NCBI GenBank assembly: GCA_020631735.1
Contig: CM036159.1
Location: 99,397,670-99,461,669 of the forward strand
Source: Saccharum officinarum
Taxonomy: Eukaryota > Streptophyta > Magnoliopsida > Poales > Poaceae
Direction of reading: 5' to 3'
DNA length: 64,000 nucleotides
How positions within the stretch are numbered: position 1 is the stretch's first letter; the number at the start of each line of letters is the position of its first letter. Both the position numbers and the translations under genes were made by a program. The notes beneath the pieces are model-generated. The model saw only the letters and a list, made by a program, of their open reading frames with translations, was not told the DNA's origin and made no database searches. Below are positions 1 to 11,567 of the stretch, piece after piece.

Positions 1-11
1 CTGACTTAGAT

Positions 12-868
12 ATGACCTCACAAGAAAGAGTGGAGGAAGATCAGATTGTAATGGATAAGGAAGCAATCACAGTAGTGCCACTTGTGGGCATGGCTTGTCA
101 GGGGGAAATAACTATTGAACATACAAGGATTGACAATGGTGTTACAGGAGTTAATCTGGATATGGTTATGGGGACCCAAGAAACTGTTGCTGATATCAAG
201 AGCATGGCTATTCATGATGAGACTACACAAGATCAGATTGCAGCTAACCAAATCCTGAATGCTGATGACAACACTGGGATGGTGCATATTTCATCTGATG
301 ATGATATCGTAGCTAATGATGATGACAAGAACGTGAAGGAAAGAAGAAGGAGCGAAAGGCTTAAGAAATACACTAATATTCATACCATGAACAAGGCGAC
401 AAAGATGGCTCAGAAATGCAATCTTGAAGGTAACTCAAAAAACCAAAACTCCTTCTCCTTATTTCTATTGAGGAAATTGTTACTATTTATGCTGATATGG
501 GTGTTATTATTAACCATGATGATTTTGATACTTTTACTCTGTTAAAGGATTTAGAACAAGCTAGGGATGATTTGTATTCCAAACAGTGTGAGCTTAAAAA
601 ATTTTCTCAAATTGAATCAGTTGAGAATGAGTCCAATAATGTTGTTTCTTTGGAACTGGAATGGTTGCAAGATGAAAATTCTGAGATTGAGGATTTTATT
701 CTAGTTGAATCTAGAAAGAAAAAAAGAGATAAGAGGAAAAACCTTAAGATCTCTCCGCTAAGGAGAGATCAACAGCAAGATCAAGAAGTTCCTGCTTGCA
801 AAAAGAAAAGAGAAAGGCCTTGTAAAGCTACATCATCAAAAAAAACCAAGAACAAAAAGAAAGAATGA
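12..868 (+). pseudogene. LINE ORF1, C-terminal part, frameshifted
   Basis: C-terminal part of the LINE's first ORF. The first segment (12-about 460) reads in one frame and contains a basic stretch (KERRRSERLKKY). It then shifts into the frame that runs 497-868 and ends in a lysine/arginine-rich tail (KKKRDKRKN, KKTKNKKKE), plausibly RNA-binding or nuclear-targeting. The tail reads straight into ORF2, whose start overlaps the ORF1 stop by four bases (ATGA at 865-868), as in plant L1 elements. No zinc knuckle is seen; if present, it lies off the left edge. Confidence 0.7.
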
Positions 869-3800
869 TGACAATACAAGGGCTAGTTTGGAACTGTAGG
901 GGTCTAAGGAAAAAAGGTGTTGCTTCTTTCTTGAAAAAACTTATTTCTCAATATCAATTCCACTTCATTGGATTACAAGAAACTTTGATCCAAAATTGTG
1001 ATGATATGATTCTTAAAAGATTTTATTATCATCAGGATTACCTTTGGCTCAATAACCCAGCCAAAGGTAGATCAGGAGGCATTTTGGTAGGGGTTAAAAA
1101 AGAGCTATATTATGTGGGTGCCTTCTCTCAAGGAGACTTCATGTTGCAGTTAAATTTGTGGGATAAATTTAACAAACTCAAGTGGAATTTACTCATTGTG
1201 TATGGTGTTGCACATGAGGAACAAAAAATGAATTTCTTGTCTGAGCTCTCTGCCTTTTGCTCTAAAAATCAAGAACCTATCTTAGTGGGTGGTGATTTCA
1301 ATATCATAAGATATGCTTTTGAAAAAACAAACCAGGTCATGTACAGAGATTCTCTGACATGTTTAACATTTTGATAAATTTCCATGAGCTCAGAGAGATT
1401 GTTATGACAGGAGGTGTATATACCTAGTCTAACAATCAAGATGATCCCACTTTGGAAAAGCTTGATAGAATCTTAGTGTCCAGAGATTGGGAAAACATCT
1501 TTCCCAACTCTATGGTTAAGAGGTTACCGAGAGAGATCTTAGATCACAACCCCCTAGTCCTGTCATCAGGTTCTGATCAAGCCATCAAGCATCTTGAATT
1601 CAGGTTCGAGCTGAGTTGGTTCACCAACCCTGATTATTTATCATCTGTTGAAAAAATTTGGAAAAAACAGTGCAATGCCAAGACAACTCTAGACAAAATC
1701 CAACAAAAGTTGAAGATACTGAAACAGTACTTCAAAGGTTAAGGATTCAATTTGCAAGGTGAATTAAAGAAGAAAAGAAAGATTATTAGTGATGAACTAA
1801 CTGAACTAGAAAAATGAAGAAGAGTTGTCTGGTCTTAGTGATGCAAAATTCTTAAGAAAAAAGAATCTGATTAAAGAAAATATGCAATTGCTAGAGCAAG
1901 AGAAAACATATTGGCGTAGCAGATGTCATGACCAATGGTTGCTGCAAGGGGATAATAACACAAGTTACTTCCATAGAATTGCTAGTGGTAGAAAAAGAAA
2001 AAAACACGGTGCTATCCCTGGAAAAGGATGGTGAAATGATTGAGGGAGATGAAAACTTATTGAGTCATGCTACTGAATACTACTCTGACTTATTTGGCCC
2101 TGGGGTAGATCATAACATACATATGAACCAAATCTTGTGGGCCACCTTAGAGACTATCTCTGAGTCTAACAATAAGGATCTGTGTAAACCTTTCTCTGAA
2201 TCAGAGATTAAGGATGCACTGTTTCAAATGGATCGTAACAAAGCAGCTGGGCCAGACAAAATACCAATTGAATTCTATCAGACATGTTGGCATATTGTTA
2301 AAGAGGATATCATCCAGCTCTTTGCTGATTTCCATAGTGATCAAGTAAACATTAGATTGAATTATGGTATTATTACTTTACTCTCTAAAGTGTCTGATGC
2401 TTCGAGGATTCAACAGTTTCGGTCTATCTATCTACTGAACTGTTTATACAAGCTGATAACCAAAACTCTCACTTTGAGGATAGAAAAAATTGCTGATAAA
2501 CTAATACACCCAAATCAAACAGCATTCATGAAAGACAGGAATATCATGAATGGTATCCTGATTTTACATGAGATACTTCATGAAACTAAGAGGAAAAACA
2601 GCTGGGGATATAATCTTGAAACTTGATTTCGAAAAAGCATATAATAAGGTTAACTAGAACTTTCTCTTTGAGTGCTTAGCCGCCAGGGGTTTTTGTACTA
2701 AATGGTGCAATTGGATAAAACAAGTGATCACTGGTGGGACTATAAGTGTCAAGTTGAACAATTGCATAGTCCTTATATCAAAAGTCACAAAGGAGTGAGA
2801 CAGGGTGACCCACTGTCTCCTATCCTTTTTAATTCCGTGGCTGATGGTTTGACCAGAATGATTCTGAAAGCACAGTCAAATGATCTCTTGTGTGGTCTTA
2901 TAGAACATATTATAGACAAGGGAGTGGCTGTACTGCAATATGCTGACGATACTATCATTTGTCTAAAGCATAATATTAAGGGTGCCAGAAACTTAAAAAT
3001 GCTATAATATATGTATGAGCTGATGGCCGGCCTTAAGATTAACTTTTTGAAAAGTGAAATTATGATGATCAATGATGAAGGCAATTGGGCAGCCAGATAC
3101 GCTGAGATTTTTAACTGTCAGATGGGTTCTTTCCCCATAAAATACTTAGGAGTACATGTTTGCCCCAACAGACTTCATGTTGCTGATTGGCTTCCCTTGG
3201 TTGAAAAAACCGACAAAAAGTTGGATGTTTAGAAGGGTGGTTCTATGTCCATTGCTGGACGAAAAACGTTGATTGGCTCTAGTCTTAGCGATGCACCTCT
3301 TTATCAGATGTCAATTTATTTGCTCCCCAAGACAATAGTTCATAAGTTGGATAGAATCCAAAAGAATTTTTTCTGGCAAGGGGGTGGCACAAAAAAGAAA
3401 TATCATCTTGTCAGGTGGACAAAAATTTGTAAGAGCAAAAAGAAAGGAGGTCTAGGGATTAAAGGTATTAGAAAGATGAATGTTGGTTTGCTTTGTAAAT
3501 GGTTATGGAGACTTGAAACTGAATCTGGGATTTGGCAGCAAATAATTAACTTCAAATACCTTAAACATGATTCTGTTTGTACTGTGAAGCATAGGCAATC
3601 AGACTCAGCTATTTGGTATGATCTATTAAAAGTTTGAGATGTTTACCTTCAAGGTAGAAAAATGAATGTTAGGAACGGTCAGAAAAACTTTGTTTTGGAA
3701 AGATAAATGTTTGTATGAGAAATCTTTGGAAGTGCTCTTTCCAGATCTATTTGCTATGTGTCTTAAACAAAACATTACTGTTGAACAGGTGAAAAATGAT

Positions 3801-3988
3801 CCTAATGCTGTTTTATTCACTAAATGGTTGGTGGACAAATGGAGAGAGGACTGGATGAAAATTTTACATGATACTTCTTTGTTTAACCTCAATTTGTGTG
3901 ATAACAGGGTGTCCTGGAAATTTGGTTTAAAAGGTCTCTTTTCTGTCAAATCTGTATATAATGCTCTTATTATTAATGAGACTGGTAG
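865..3988 (+). pseudogene. LINE ORF2: endonuclease and reverse transcriptase, broken
   Basis: ORF2 starts MMTIQGLVWNCRGLRK, the N-terminus of the L1 endonuclease (EEP family), followed by FIGLQET and VGGDFN. Stops near 1374 and 1420 break it, and the endonuclease tail (KLDRILVSRDW, DHNPL) is at 1452-1742. The reverse transcriptase follows: NKAAGPDKIPIEFY (about 2240), GVRQGDPLSP (about 2795) and the catalytic YADDT (about 2938-2952). The downstream thumb region reads KYLGVHV and NFFWQGG to about 3637. At least five frameshifts or stops were noted. This would be the element's nicking and target-primed reverse transcription enzyme, non-functional here. Confidence 0.9.
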
Positions 3989-3993
3989 ATAAC

Positions 3994-4122
3994 TGTAGAG
4001 AAACACCGCACACCCTAATCAGGGGGGGTGACCTTCATTATATAGCCTGAAAGGCTAGGGTTACAATATACAAGGCCCATGGGCCGTACGTCCAATATGG
4101 ACTGTTACAATACATTCTAACA
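3994..4122 (-). repeat. 3' LTR of nested Copia element (129 bp)
   Basis: On the plus strand it starts TGTAGAGAAAC and ends TTCTAACA; read on the element's own strand it is TGTTAGAATG...TCTACA, with canonical TG/CA ends. It looks the same as the copy at 6500-6628 by eye. Confidence 0.95.
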
Positions 4123-4131
4123 CCCTCCCTC
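4123..4131 (-). other. Polypurine tract of nested Copia
   Basis: The minus strand reads GAGGGAGGG directly before the 3' LTR start TGTTAGAATG, the position expected for plus-strand priming. Confidence 0.8.
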
Positions 4132-4134
4132 AGT

Positions 4135-6227
4135 CTAAGCGGGAGTGTCACGAACACAAAGACTGGACCTAAAGTCAGTAAACAACTGTACAGGTAACCC
4201 TTTGGTCATGATGTCCGCGAACTGATGAGATGATGGAACATGGAGCACCCGAACCTGTCCCAAAGCAACCTTTTCACGGACGAAGTGAATATCGATCTCA
4301 ATATGCTTCGTGCGACGATGATGAACTGGATTGGCGGTCATGTAGACAGCACTGACATTGTCACAGTAGACAATCGTCGCCGAAGAGATGGGTGCATGGA
4401 GCTCCTGAAGTAACTGACGAAGCCAACAAGTCTCAGCCACAGCGTGCGCAACAGCACGATACTCAGCCTCCGCACTCGAACGAGAAACCGTAGTTTGTCG
4501 TTTGGAGGACCAAGAGACTAAGTTGTCGCCGAGAAAGACACAGTAGCCAGAAGTGGAGCGCCGAGAGTCGGGACAACCAGCCCAATCAGCATCGGAGTAG
4601 ACAGTCAAGCTGGTGATACTGCCTGTGCCGATGTGAAGCCCAGTGGATAGAGTGCCCTTGACATACCGCAAGACACGCTTGAGCATCGCAAGATGAGGCT
4701 CGCGCGGGTCGTGCATGAAGAGGCAAACCTGCTGAACTGCATAAGCGAGGTCCGGACGAGTCAGCGTGAGATACTGTAGCGCACCAGCGAGGCTACGGTA
4801 CTGAGTGGCATCCGCCACCGGTGCGCCATCTGTAGCAGAGAGCTTGGCATGAGTGTCAACAGGAGTCGCCGTGGGATGACACTCAGATTACGAGTGAGTT
4901 GAGGAGCGACAAGAACATTATCAAGATGAAAAGGACGATCAGCTAGTTGAATAACAGAAGTGCCACGACTATGAATAGGAATTGATTGACCGTTGCCGAC
5001 CATAATGGAGGACGGAGGCGACGGGAGATGGGAAAGTAAAATACCGTCATTGGAGGACATGTGAGATGTCGCTCCGCTGTCCATGACCCAGGGTGCAGAC
5101 CCTCCCTGGATCGCCATCTGGTTAAGGGCGGCAATCAGGCCTGCCGAGTCCCAACCGCCCGGAGGCCCATAAGCCGGGGAACCACCGGCACTGCTGAACT
5201 GCGGAGGCGCGAAGGCGGTGTGTGCCTGTGGAGGAGGTGCAGGTGGCGCACCCCACTGCAGCTGCTGCTGGGGAGGCCACGGAGCAGCCCAAGGGTTATA
5301 GCAAACCCAGGGCCCGGCCGGCTGACGCCCGCCAAAACTGCCGCCTTGCTGGTTGCGGCCACCGCCGCTATTGCCACCACCTTGCTGCTGTTGGCGCCCG
5401 CCGCCGTTGCCACCACGGCCGCCCTTGCCCTTGCCACCCTTGCCCTTGCCACCGCCCCCACGGTTGGGGGACGCAGAAGGGGTGGACTGGCAGGACGGCG
5501 ATGTGCAGGAAGAGGTGGTGGAGGCGGCCAAAGCAGAAGCCGAGGCCGCCTTGCCCTCGGTGCCAAGACGGAGCTCCTTGACGCGGAGCATGTTGGTGGC
5601 TGACTTGAAGTCCGGGAGCGGCGACGTGTTGGAGATGATGTCGGCGGTGTTGGCGAAGCGGGGGTTAAGGCCACGCAGAAGGTTGAGCACGAGCTGTGCA
5701 GGGGAGATGGTGTGACCAACCTCCCGGAGGGCATCAGCGGTGCGCTTCATCTGCTGGGCGTAGGCGTCGACGGAGAGGTCGCCCTGGAACAGGTTGTGGA
5801 ACTCCTGCTCGAGGACGACGGCGCGGGACTCCTTGTTCGCCTGGAACAAGGCCTCGATGGAGACCCACAGAGCGCGGGCATCCTGTGCAGGCTCCATGGC
5901 GAGGTCGAGGACGGCGTCGTCGACGGAGCCGTACATCCAGCCGCGGATGCAGGCGTCAGGCTGAGACCAGAGGGGGTCAGTCGGGCGCGCAGCCGTTGTG
6001 CCATCGATGTGGCCGAGCAGCCCGTACTTGCCGCAGAGGGCGGTGAAAAACGCCGTCCACTTGGAGTAGTTCGGGCGCTCGAGGCTGAGCGCGATGGGGA
6101 CATGCTGCTTCACGTTGACGGCGGCGTAGGTGGCGAAGAGAGGAGCAGCAACGGAGTCACCCATGGCGCCAGATGACTGGTGGGTGAGGGCACCAGTGGT
6201 GAAGGAGGAACTCGACGACGACGTCAT
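4135..6227 (-). pseudogene. Copia gag-protease joined by deletion to late RT/RNase H
   Basis: The start codon is at 6227 (MTSSSSSSFTTGALTHQSSG). The gag domain covers roughly residues 30-230. A long Gly/Lys/Arg/Gln-rich tract follows, with no CCHC zinc knuckle visible, then the protease active site WVMDSGATSHM at about residue 378. Near 4890 the protease reading (LTRNLS) stops matching. In the next frame it joins TPVDTHAKLSA, the end of Copia reverse transcriptase, continuing with QYRSLAGALQYLTLTRPDLAY and RNase H (SDADWAG, STSGYC, SAEAEYRA, DNVSAVY, RTKHIEIDIHFVREK) to a stop at 4135. Integrase and the RT core, including the YVDD motif, are missing. The fusion is out of frame. Confidence 0.9.
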
Positions 6228-6242
6228 GGAGTCCGATCTTGG

Positions 6243-6412
6243 ATAGGCGCGGCCTGGAAGGCGGCGGCGCGAGGTGAAGCCTGGCTGGCGGCGGATGTGC
6301 GCGGCCTAGGGTAGGCGGCGGCTGTGCGCGGCCTGGCTGGCGGCGGCTGTGCGCGGCCTAGGGTAGGCGGCGGCTGGGCGTGGCCTAGGGTAGGCGGCGG
6401 CGCCTGGCTGGT
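6243..6412. repeat. GC-rich minisatellite in Copia leader
   Basis: About four to five imperfect copies of a roughly 27-bp unit (core GCGCGGCCTAGGGTAGGCGG) lie between the Copia primer-binding site and the gag start, so they form part of its untranslated leader. Confidence 0.75.
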
Positions 6413-6490
6413 GACGGCGTGGCGCACGTTCTCAAGGAGAACGCACGGGCAGAGGGGAAACGAAGCGGAAGATTAGGATCGTAATTAGGG

Positions 6491-6499
6491 ATGATACCA
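6491..6499 (-). other. Primer-binding site of nested Copia (initiator tRNA-Met type)
   Basis: Directly inside the 5' LTR the minus strand reads TGGTATCAT, matching the start of the plant initiator-methionine tRNA primer site (TGGTATCA). Confidence 0.85.
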
Positions 6500-6628
6500 T
6501 GTAGAGAAACACCGCACACCCTAATCAGGGGGGGTGACCTTCATTATATAGCCTGAAAGGCTAGGGTTACAATATACAAGGCCCATGGGCCGTACGTCCA
6601 ATATGGACTGTTACAATACATTCTAACA
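6500..6628 (-). repeat. 5' LTR of nested Copia element (129 bp)
   Basis: Second copy of the 129-bp terminal repeat, followed by the target duplication ATAAC at 6629-6633. The close match between the copies indicates a recent insertion compared with the heavily decayed host LINE. Confidence 0.95.
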
Positions 6629-6633
6629 ATAAC

Positions 6634-7203
6634 ATAAGCGAATTTGGAAAGGGAAAATCCCTGAGAAATTAAAATTTTTCCTATGGTTAGCTCTGAATAA
6701 TGCAATCTTAACAAAGGATAATATGATTAAGCGAAAATGGTCTGGAGATCCTACATGTTACTTCTGTTCACGAGCTGAGACAGTTGATCACTTGTTGTTC
6801 CAGTGTAGCACTGCTAAGGTGGTTTGGGATACGGTGGCTGTCTGCTTTGGGGCTACTGATGTGCCCAGGTCTCTGAGTCAGTGTTGGGATTGATGTGAAA
6901 AATGGGTGCTGTTTGGTAAAAAAATTCCATACGCTGGGAATAGCCGCCATCTATTGGGCAATATGGAAAGCCAGAAACAAATTGTGTTTCGAAGGGAAAC
7001 TAATTTTAAATCCAATTTCCATTGTGTGTCATGCTTGCGCCCTTATGAGTTACTAGGCAGGACTATATGCAGGGTTGGACCGAGAGGCTCTGGAGGATGG
7101 GGTCAATACCATGTTGAGGATTGCGACTAATCTGCTGAACAAGAAGCCCCGGAGTGATGATCGTCTTTTACTGCAGGACACGGATGATAACCATCAGAAT
7201 TGA
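6634..7203 (+). pseudogene. LINE ORF2 C-terminus (zf-RVT), downstream of Copia insertion
   Basis: Continuation of the LINE ORF2 after the nested Copia element. The translation contains IWKGKIPEKLKFFLWLA, then CYFCSRAETVDHLLFQC, the C-x2-C...H...C pattern of the reverse-transcriptase zinc-binding domain (zf-RVT) found at the end of plant LINE ORF2. Reading frames shift after about 6890. The remaining 3' UTR to 7525 is non-coding and ends in a short A-run. Confidence 0.85.
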
Positions 7204-7651
7204 CTGACAAGCTTCGATCAAGTTCGTTTTTGGGAAGCTGTGGCTTAAGGCTGAAGCGGCTGTGTGACCGATAAACTCTTTTGCGTCTTGCCTGCTTGTT
7301 CTCATATAAACCTGTTATGTTGGTTTTGGAGTATGTGCTTTGGCTCCCGTTTGGTGAAACTTCTTGAAATTTAGCGATCTGTTAGTTCAGGTTTAGTAAG
7401 TCTCAGGTTCTGGTCTTAGAAGTCTTGTCGTTCTATCGTTTTGATGTCTGTTGCTACTCTCAACAAACTGTATTTCCGTTATCATGATAATGGAAATGGG
7501 GTGCAACCCTCGGTTCAAAAAAAAAGGAAATTAAAGAGACCAACCAAGAAAACATAGTACTAGATATTAATTGACAAATATAATGTTTAGCAAGAGACGC
7601 ACGTGCTCTCTGCAATTACACATCCATCTCTCAGTTCATGGAGAAGGTGTT

Positions 7652-10600
7652 TGTAACACCTCTGGGTGTTAAACATGCATTCACATCCTAAATCATGAGC
7701 ATTTACATTTCATACATGTTCATCATCACATGCAAATTAAGTTGAAATTTATTTAAATTATGAAAACACATGTTTGAATTCTGAATTAGTAAAAACTCTA
7801 GCTAAGAGTGATAAAAATTTGTTGAACTATAACTCTAAATGACTTAGAAATAATTAACATGATTTTTGGAGCAAGTTTTGTATTCAAAGTCTTCCCAAAT
7901 CTTGCTTCTAAAAATATTTCAGAAAATTGAGTTTTCATTTAAAAATTTAACTTTAAATCACTAATTCAAAATCTATTTAGAATTTTGAAAAGCGCCCTAC
8001 ATGAAAGTTGTAGAGAATAAAATTTTAAACAACTTTTGTTTTGGGGACAATTTATGAAAATGTCTTTTTCATCTTCAAAATTTGAATTTAAATCAAATTA
8101 TAAAATCTGGAATTGTATTTAGAAAAGAAAAATGAATTTTCTACCTTAACGGGCCGCCGCCCCACTTCCGGCCCAACAGCCGAAGCCGGCCCGCGCCCGC
8201 GCCCGCGTCTGCCTCCGCCCTCGCGCTCGCCCGCGCGCGCTCGCCGCGCTAGCGCGACCGACCGCGACAGACCGCGCACGCCGCGTGGCGGCCATGCGCC
8301 GACGAGCTCGCCGCGCGACATCTTCAGCTGGTCTTCACGCCACACCTGGCCGCCCACTGCTCCGCCTTCATCTCCTCTGCCCGCTGCTCACCTCCTCTCC
8401 CGCGTGCTCCTTCTCTCCCTCGCACAGCCATCGCTCCGTCACCGCGCGCCATCACCGGCACCTCCCACCTCCGAGCCGCCGTTCCCGCTCAACGACCGCC
8501 TCTCCTTCCGATTCGTCTTGCCACCCGCTCCGCCACCTCCTCCTCCCCTCCGAACGGGCCACCGTGCACTTTGCTCGTCGACGGTAAGGCTCAATGGAGC
8601 ATCTTCCCGCGCGCGCCACCGAGCCGGGCCGCCGAGCTCGCGCTCCGCCACCGGCGCCCTCGTTCTCTCTTTCTCCCCTTGCATCACGCTATTATGTTCG
8701 CCTTTTCCGTGCAGTCCTTTTACTCGCCGCACCTCGCCCACTCGCGACCGGAAGCGGCCGCTGGACGTCGGCGGCCACCGCACCGCCGCGGTCCCGGACG
8801 TCGGGATGCCCCGGCCGTGGACACGACCCGCTCCCCCTCTCTGTTCACTGGGCCAAGGCGGCCTTGGGCCGAAGCCCAAGCTAGGCCGGCGCGCCTGTTT
8901 TCCCACGCGCGCGCACGGGCCGAAAGTCGTAGCCGGCCGGTTGATTTCACTGGGCCGGCCCGTTAGCGATAAGAAAAATGGTTTTTCGTTTTTCTTTTAT
9001 TATTTGAAAATGAAAATGGTTTGGAAAATATTTGACTACTCAAATTTGCTCTAAATCTGTTGAAATAAATTTTGCTAGGTTCCTTATCATCATATCTACT
9101 TGGAAAAAATATTGCATGTCAAGTTTGAAATACTTTTCTGTAGAGTTTTTATTTAATCAATAAAATTGCTGTTTTCTTGTTAAATACGTAATAAATCACA
9201 GAAAGCTCAGAAAAATATGGTTCCACTTGCAATAATTTTCTTTTGTGATGTACTTGCTAGGAAAAATATATTTCATGCATGTTCTGTAGAAAAATCTTGA
9301 TGTGTAGTACAAGTGTTGAATATTGCTAATAATTGTTATTTTTGCTAAAGAGAAAAAGATGAATAAAACATGTATGTAATAATTTTTCTATGGTGATTAT
9401 TTATTGTGTAGAATGTAGTAAAAATGTTAAATCTATTGTTTGATACTTTTCATAGCATAAAGTATTTTTATGCTCATTTTTAGGCCCTAGCTTGTTATTT
9501 TTATGTGGGCAGTTTTAGTAATCCAAATGCAATAAAAATTTTGTGGTATGCTAGATTAGATGATAAAAAGCTACAGTAATTTTCTCAGATTTTTCTTTGC
9601 TACCAAAATAGGTGTTGCTGTTCAAACCTAGTTGCAATTAGGGTTTAATTAACCTTGTTAATGCATAACTAGTTAATAGGAGTTGCTTTGGTGTATCTTT
9701 AAAGCATTTAATAAGATGTGTTGACTTAGCATGGTAGTAGTAGAAGAGAATGCAGTAGATGACATGTGCTTGTAGTCTGTATTCTTGGATGATGTTGACT
9801 ACCTTGTAGAAGAAATGTATTCCTACTTTATGAAATAAAGTGAACCTATTTATCTACATTTCATTCATCATGACCATTACATGTTATTTCTACAATGCAC
9901 CTAGGCATAAGCACTTATACGATTGCATCATACAGGATCACAGGAAGTAACGCCGGTAGCAGTTCTTGAGGAGCCAAAAGAGCAGCCCGAGGAGCAGGAA
10001 GTGCCCGAAGCCGACGAGGAGGTCGGTGAGGATCTTCCAGAGTGTCCAGACCACCGTCCGAGCTCTTTCGAGAGAGGCAAGCACTGGAGCATTTTTCTCC
10101 CCCGGTTTGCAAAGACTTTATTAATGCTTTACTTTAACTGCTGCATTATGTTTAGGAGTTGTTTGCAACCGTTGCTGCATTATACCTTGTTTACTCCGTT
10201 CTACCCTATCCTTGTCACCTTGTTATTCGCAGTCAAGTAATTACTTAGCTTCCTTAGACCGGTAGAAGTCGGGTGATTTTCTGTCACCTGCAAGCTATAG
10301 GTGGTTACCTAGATCTGCTTGAGAAAAGATGTCATCATGGAATAACTAAGTGTTAATGTGAAGTTGAGACCGGACGGAAACTTGCAGGGTTTCAGACTGT
10401 AGTGTTTTCCGTCTGTGTCGATTAAGGACCAACCGTTGTTGGGCCTCGAGTCATGTTGAACGCATGCCTTACATTTAGCTGGCCGAATAATGTACCTTTC
10501 GACCGCGAAGCTGGGAGATTATTCGGGCCGAGTGGATTGCCCGCAACGCACTATACCGGAGCAGTAGTGGCAGGATACGGGGGCGCGATGATAAGGCCAA

Positions 10601-11550
10601 AGAGCAGTCGGACGGCCCCCGGGTACATGTGGATCCTGGCAAGCTCACGACTTTACCTGAATGGTTGACTCGGTGACCAACACCTCACTTTAGCGGGTGA
10701 GTGAGGTTTGTGTAAGGAATAAACTACCAGCTGCTTAATAATCGATTCGAATCACCATCATTCACTGGATAGTGAGCACTTGACTTGAGCTACTTCATCG
10801 TAGTAATATTGATGGAACACTTGGACAGTTATATGAAATATGACATGAGGGAAGTTGTTAATGATCATTGGTTATCATTACCCGTTTAATTACATGTTAC
10901 TCTAGTACAGGTGCAAATGTAGTTAGCAGGTTAATAAAGATTAAACTTGATGCAAAGCTTTTGGAAAGATTCTTTAAATGCTAAAAATGCCTTTTTGCAA
11001 ATGAGTCAGCTACCCCACCAGATAGCATGTCATGATTCCTTGGTGTCTTTTATTTTTGGTTCTGTCGGGTAAGTCTAGCTGAGTACCTTCTCGTACTTAG
11101 GGCTTTGTTCCCACTTGTTGCAGATGGTCAGATGTATTACGGCTACTGTATCAACTGCCTTTATCCTGCGATAGGAGAAGCTTAGGACCATGGGTAATGG
11201 TCATTTACTACATCTCGTCTGATGCTTTTGTTAGAAGATGATCCTTAGCTGGCACTGTATTTTGAACTCTGTGTGAGTGTGTGATTTGAACTAAATGCTT
11301 CCGCTACTTTCATTCGAAACTAGTTTGTAATAACTATGTTTAAACTCCGATGTATTTGTGACGCGAATTTTTATGTAACTTGTAATGGTGACCGCTAAAC
11401 TTATTACGATCTTGGCTGGTATGTAAATTGGTTTGAAATCCGTCGTGATTTCATGGACTACCGGGTTATACGGGCTTAAGTTTGCTAAATTGTCTGCTCG
11501 GTGGATGATTTTCTTACTTAATCTCGTATAATTGGTCGGTTCTGTTATAG
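7652..11550 (+). repeat. 5' LTR of chromovirus (about 3.9 kb)
   Basis: It begins TGTAACACCTCTGGGTG, as does the 3' LTR at 18229. Its inner end is placed just before the tRNA-Met-like primer-binding site at 11552; the exact last base is uncertain because the terminal CA is not preserved. Most of it is AT-rich, with one GC-rich block. Several open frames within it, such as the acidic 9923-10240 frame, show no recognisable domain. Confidence 0.9.
8140..8970. other. GC-rich island inside chromovirus LTR
   Basis: A sharply bounded block of very high GC and CpG content inside an otherwise AT-rich LTR. It is repeated in the 3' LTR at about 18720-19510. Open frames on both strands (e.g. 8113-9054 plus, 8439-8906 minus) follow from the composition. 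The two copies differ by several small indels that shift frames, which argues against a conserved protein. It may be a captured GC-rich host fragment or an LTR promoter/CpG island. Confidence 0.6.
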
Positions 11551-11551
11551 C

Positions 11552-11567
11552 TAGCATCAGAGCATGG
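11552..11567 (+). other. Primer-binding site of chromovirus (initiator tRNA-Met type, decayed)
   Basis: TAGCATCAGAGCATGG differs from the usual TGGTATCAGAGC core at two positions, both transitions. It lies directly after the presumed LTR end. Confidence 0.65.

Larger units (their letters stand above)
3994..6628 (-). mobile_element. Copia LTR retrotransposon with internal deletion, nested in LINE
   Basis: A Copia-type element on the minus strand, bounded by two 129-bp terminal repeats and flanked by a perfect 5-bp duplication ATAAC (3989-3993 and 6629-6633). Read on the minus strand it has LTR, primer-binding site, leader, gag, protease, then a direct jump to the end of reverse transcriptase plus RNase H, polypurine tract and LTR. 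Integrase and nearly all of reverse transcriptase are deleted, so it is non-autonomous. The coding part is much more GC-rich than the LINE it sits in. Confidence 0.95.
1..7525 (+). mobile_element. L1-type LINE (non-LTR retrotransposon), decayed, 5' end outside window
   Basis: A plant L1-type LINE on the plus strand. It reads ORF1 C-terminal part, apurinic endonuclease, reverse transcriptase and a C-terminal zinc-finger domain, and ends at a short A-run (7517-7525). It is split at 3989-3993 by a Copia element that ends at 6628; the LINE resumes at 6634 after the duplicated target ATAAC. Frameshifts and stops throughout show it is dead. The 5' end is off the left edge, so no LINE target-site duplication can be checked. 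Confidence 0.9.

Noticed and set aside
5061..5734. Long plus- and minus-strand ORFs over the Copia gag
   Set aside because: Shadows of the gag coding strand caused by the GC-rich Gly/Pro/Gln tract.
8113..9054. A 313-residue protein in the chromovirus LTR (also 18657-19622)
   Set aside because: Open only because of extreme GC content; the two LTR copies differ by frame-shifting indels, several overlapping frames are open on both strands, and no domain is visible.
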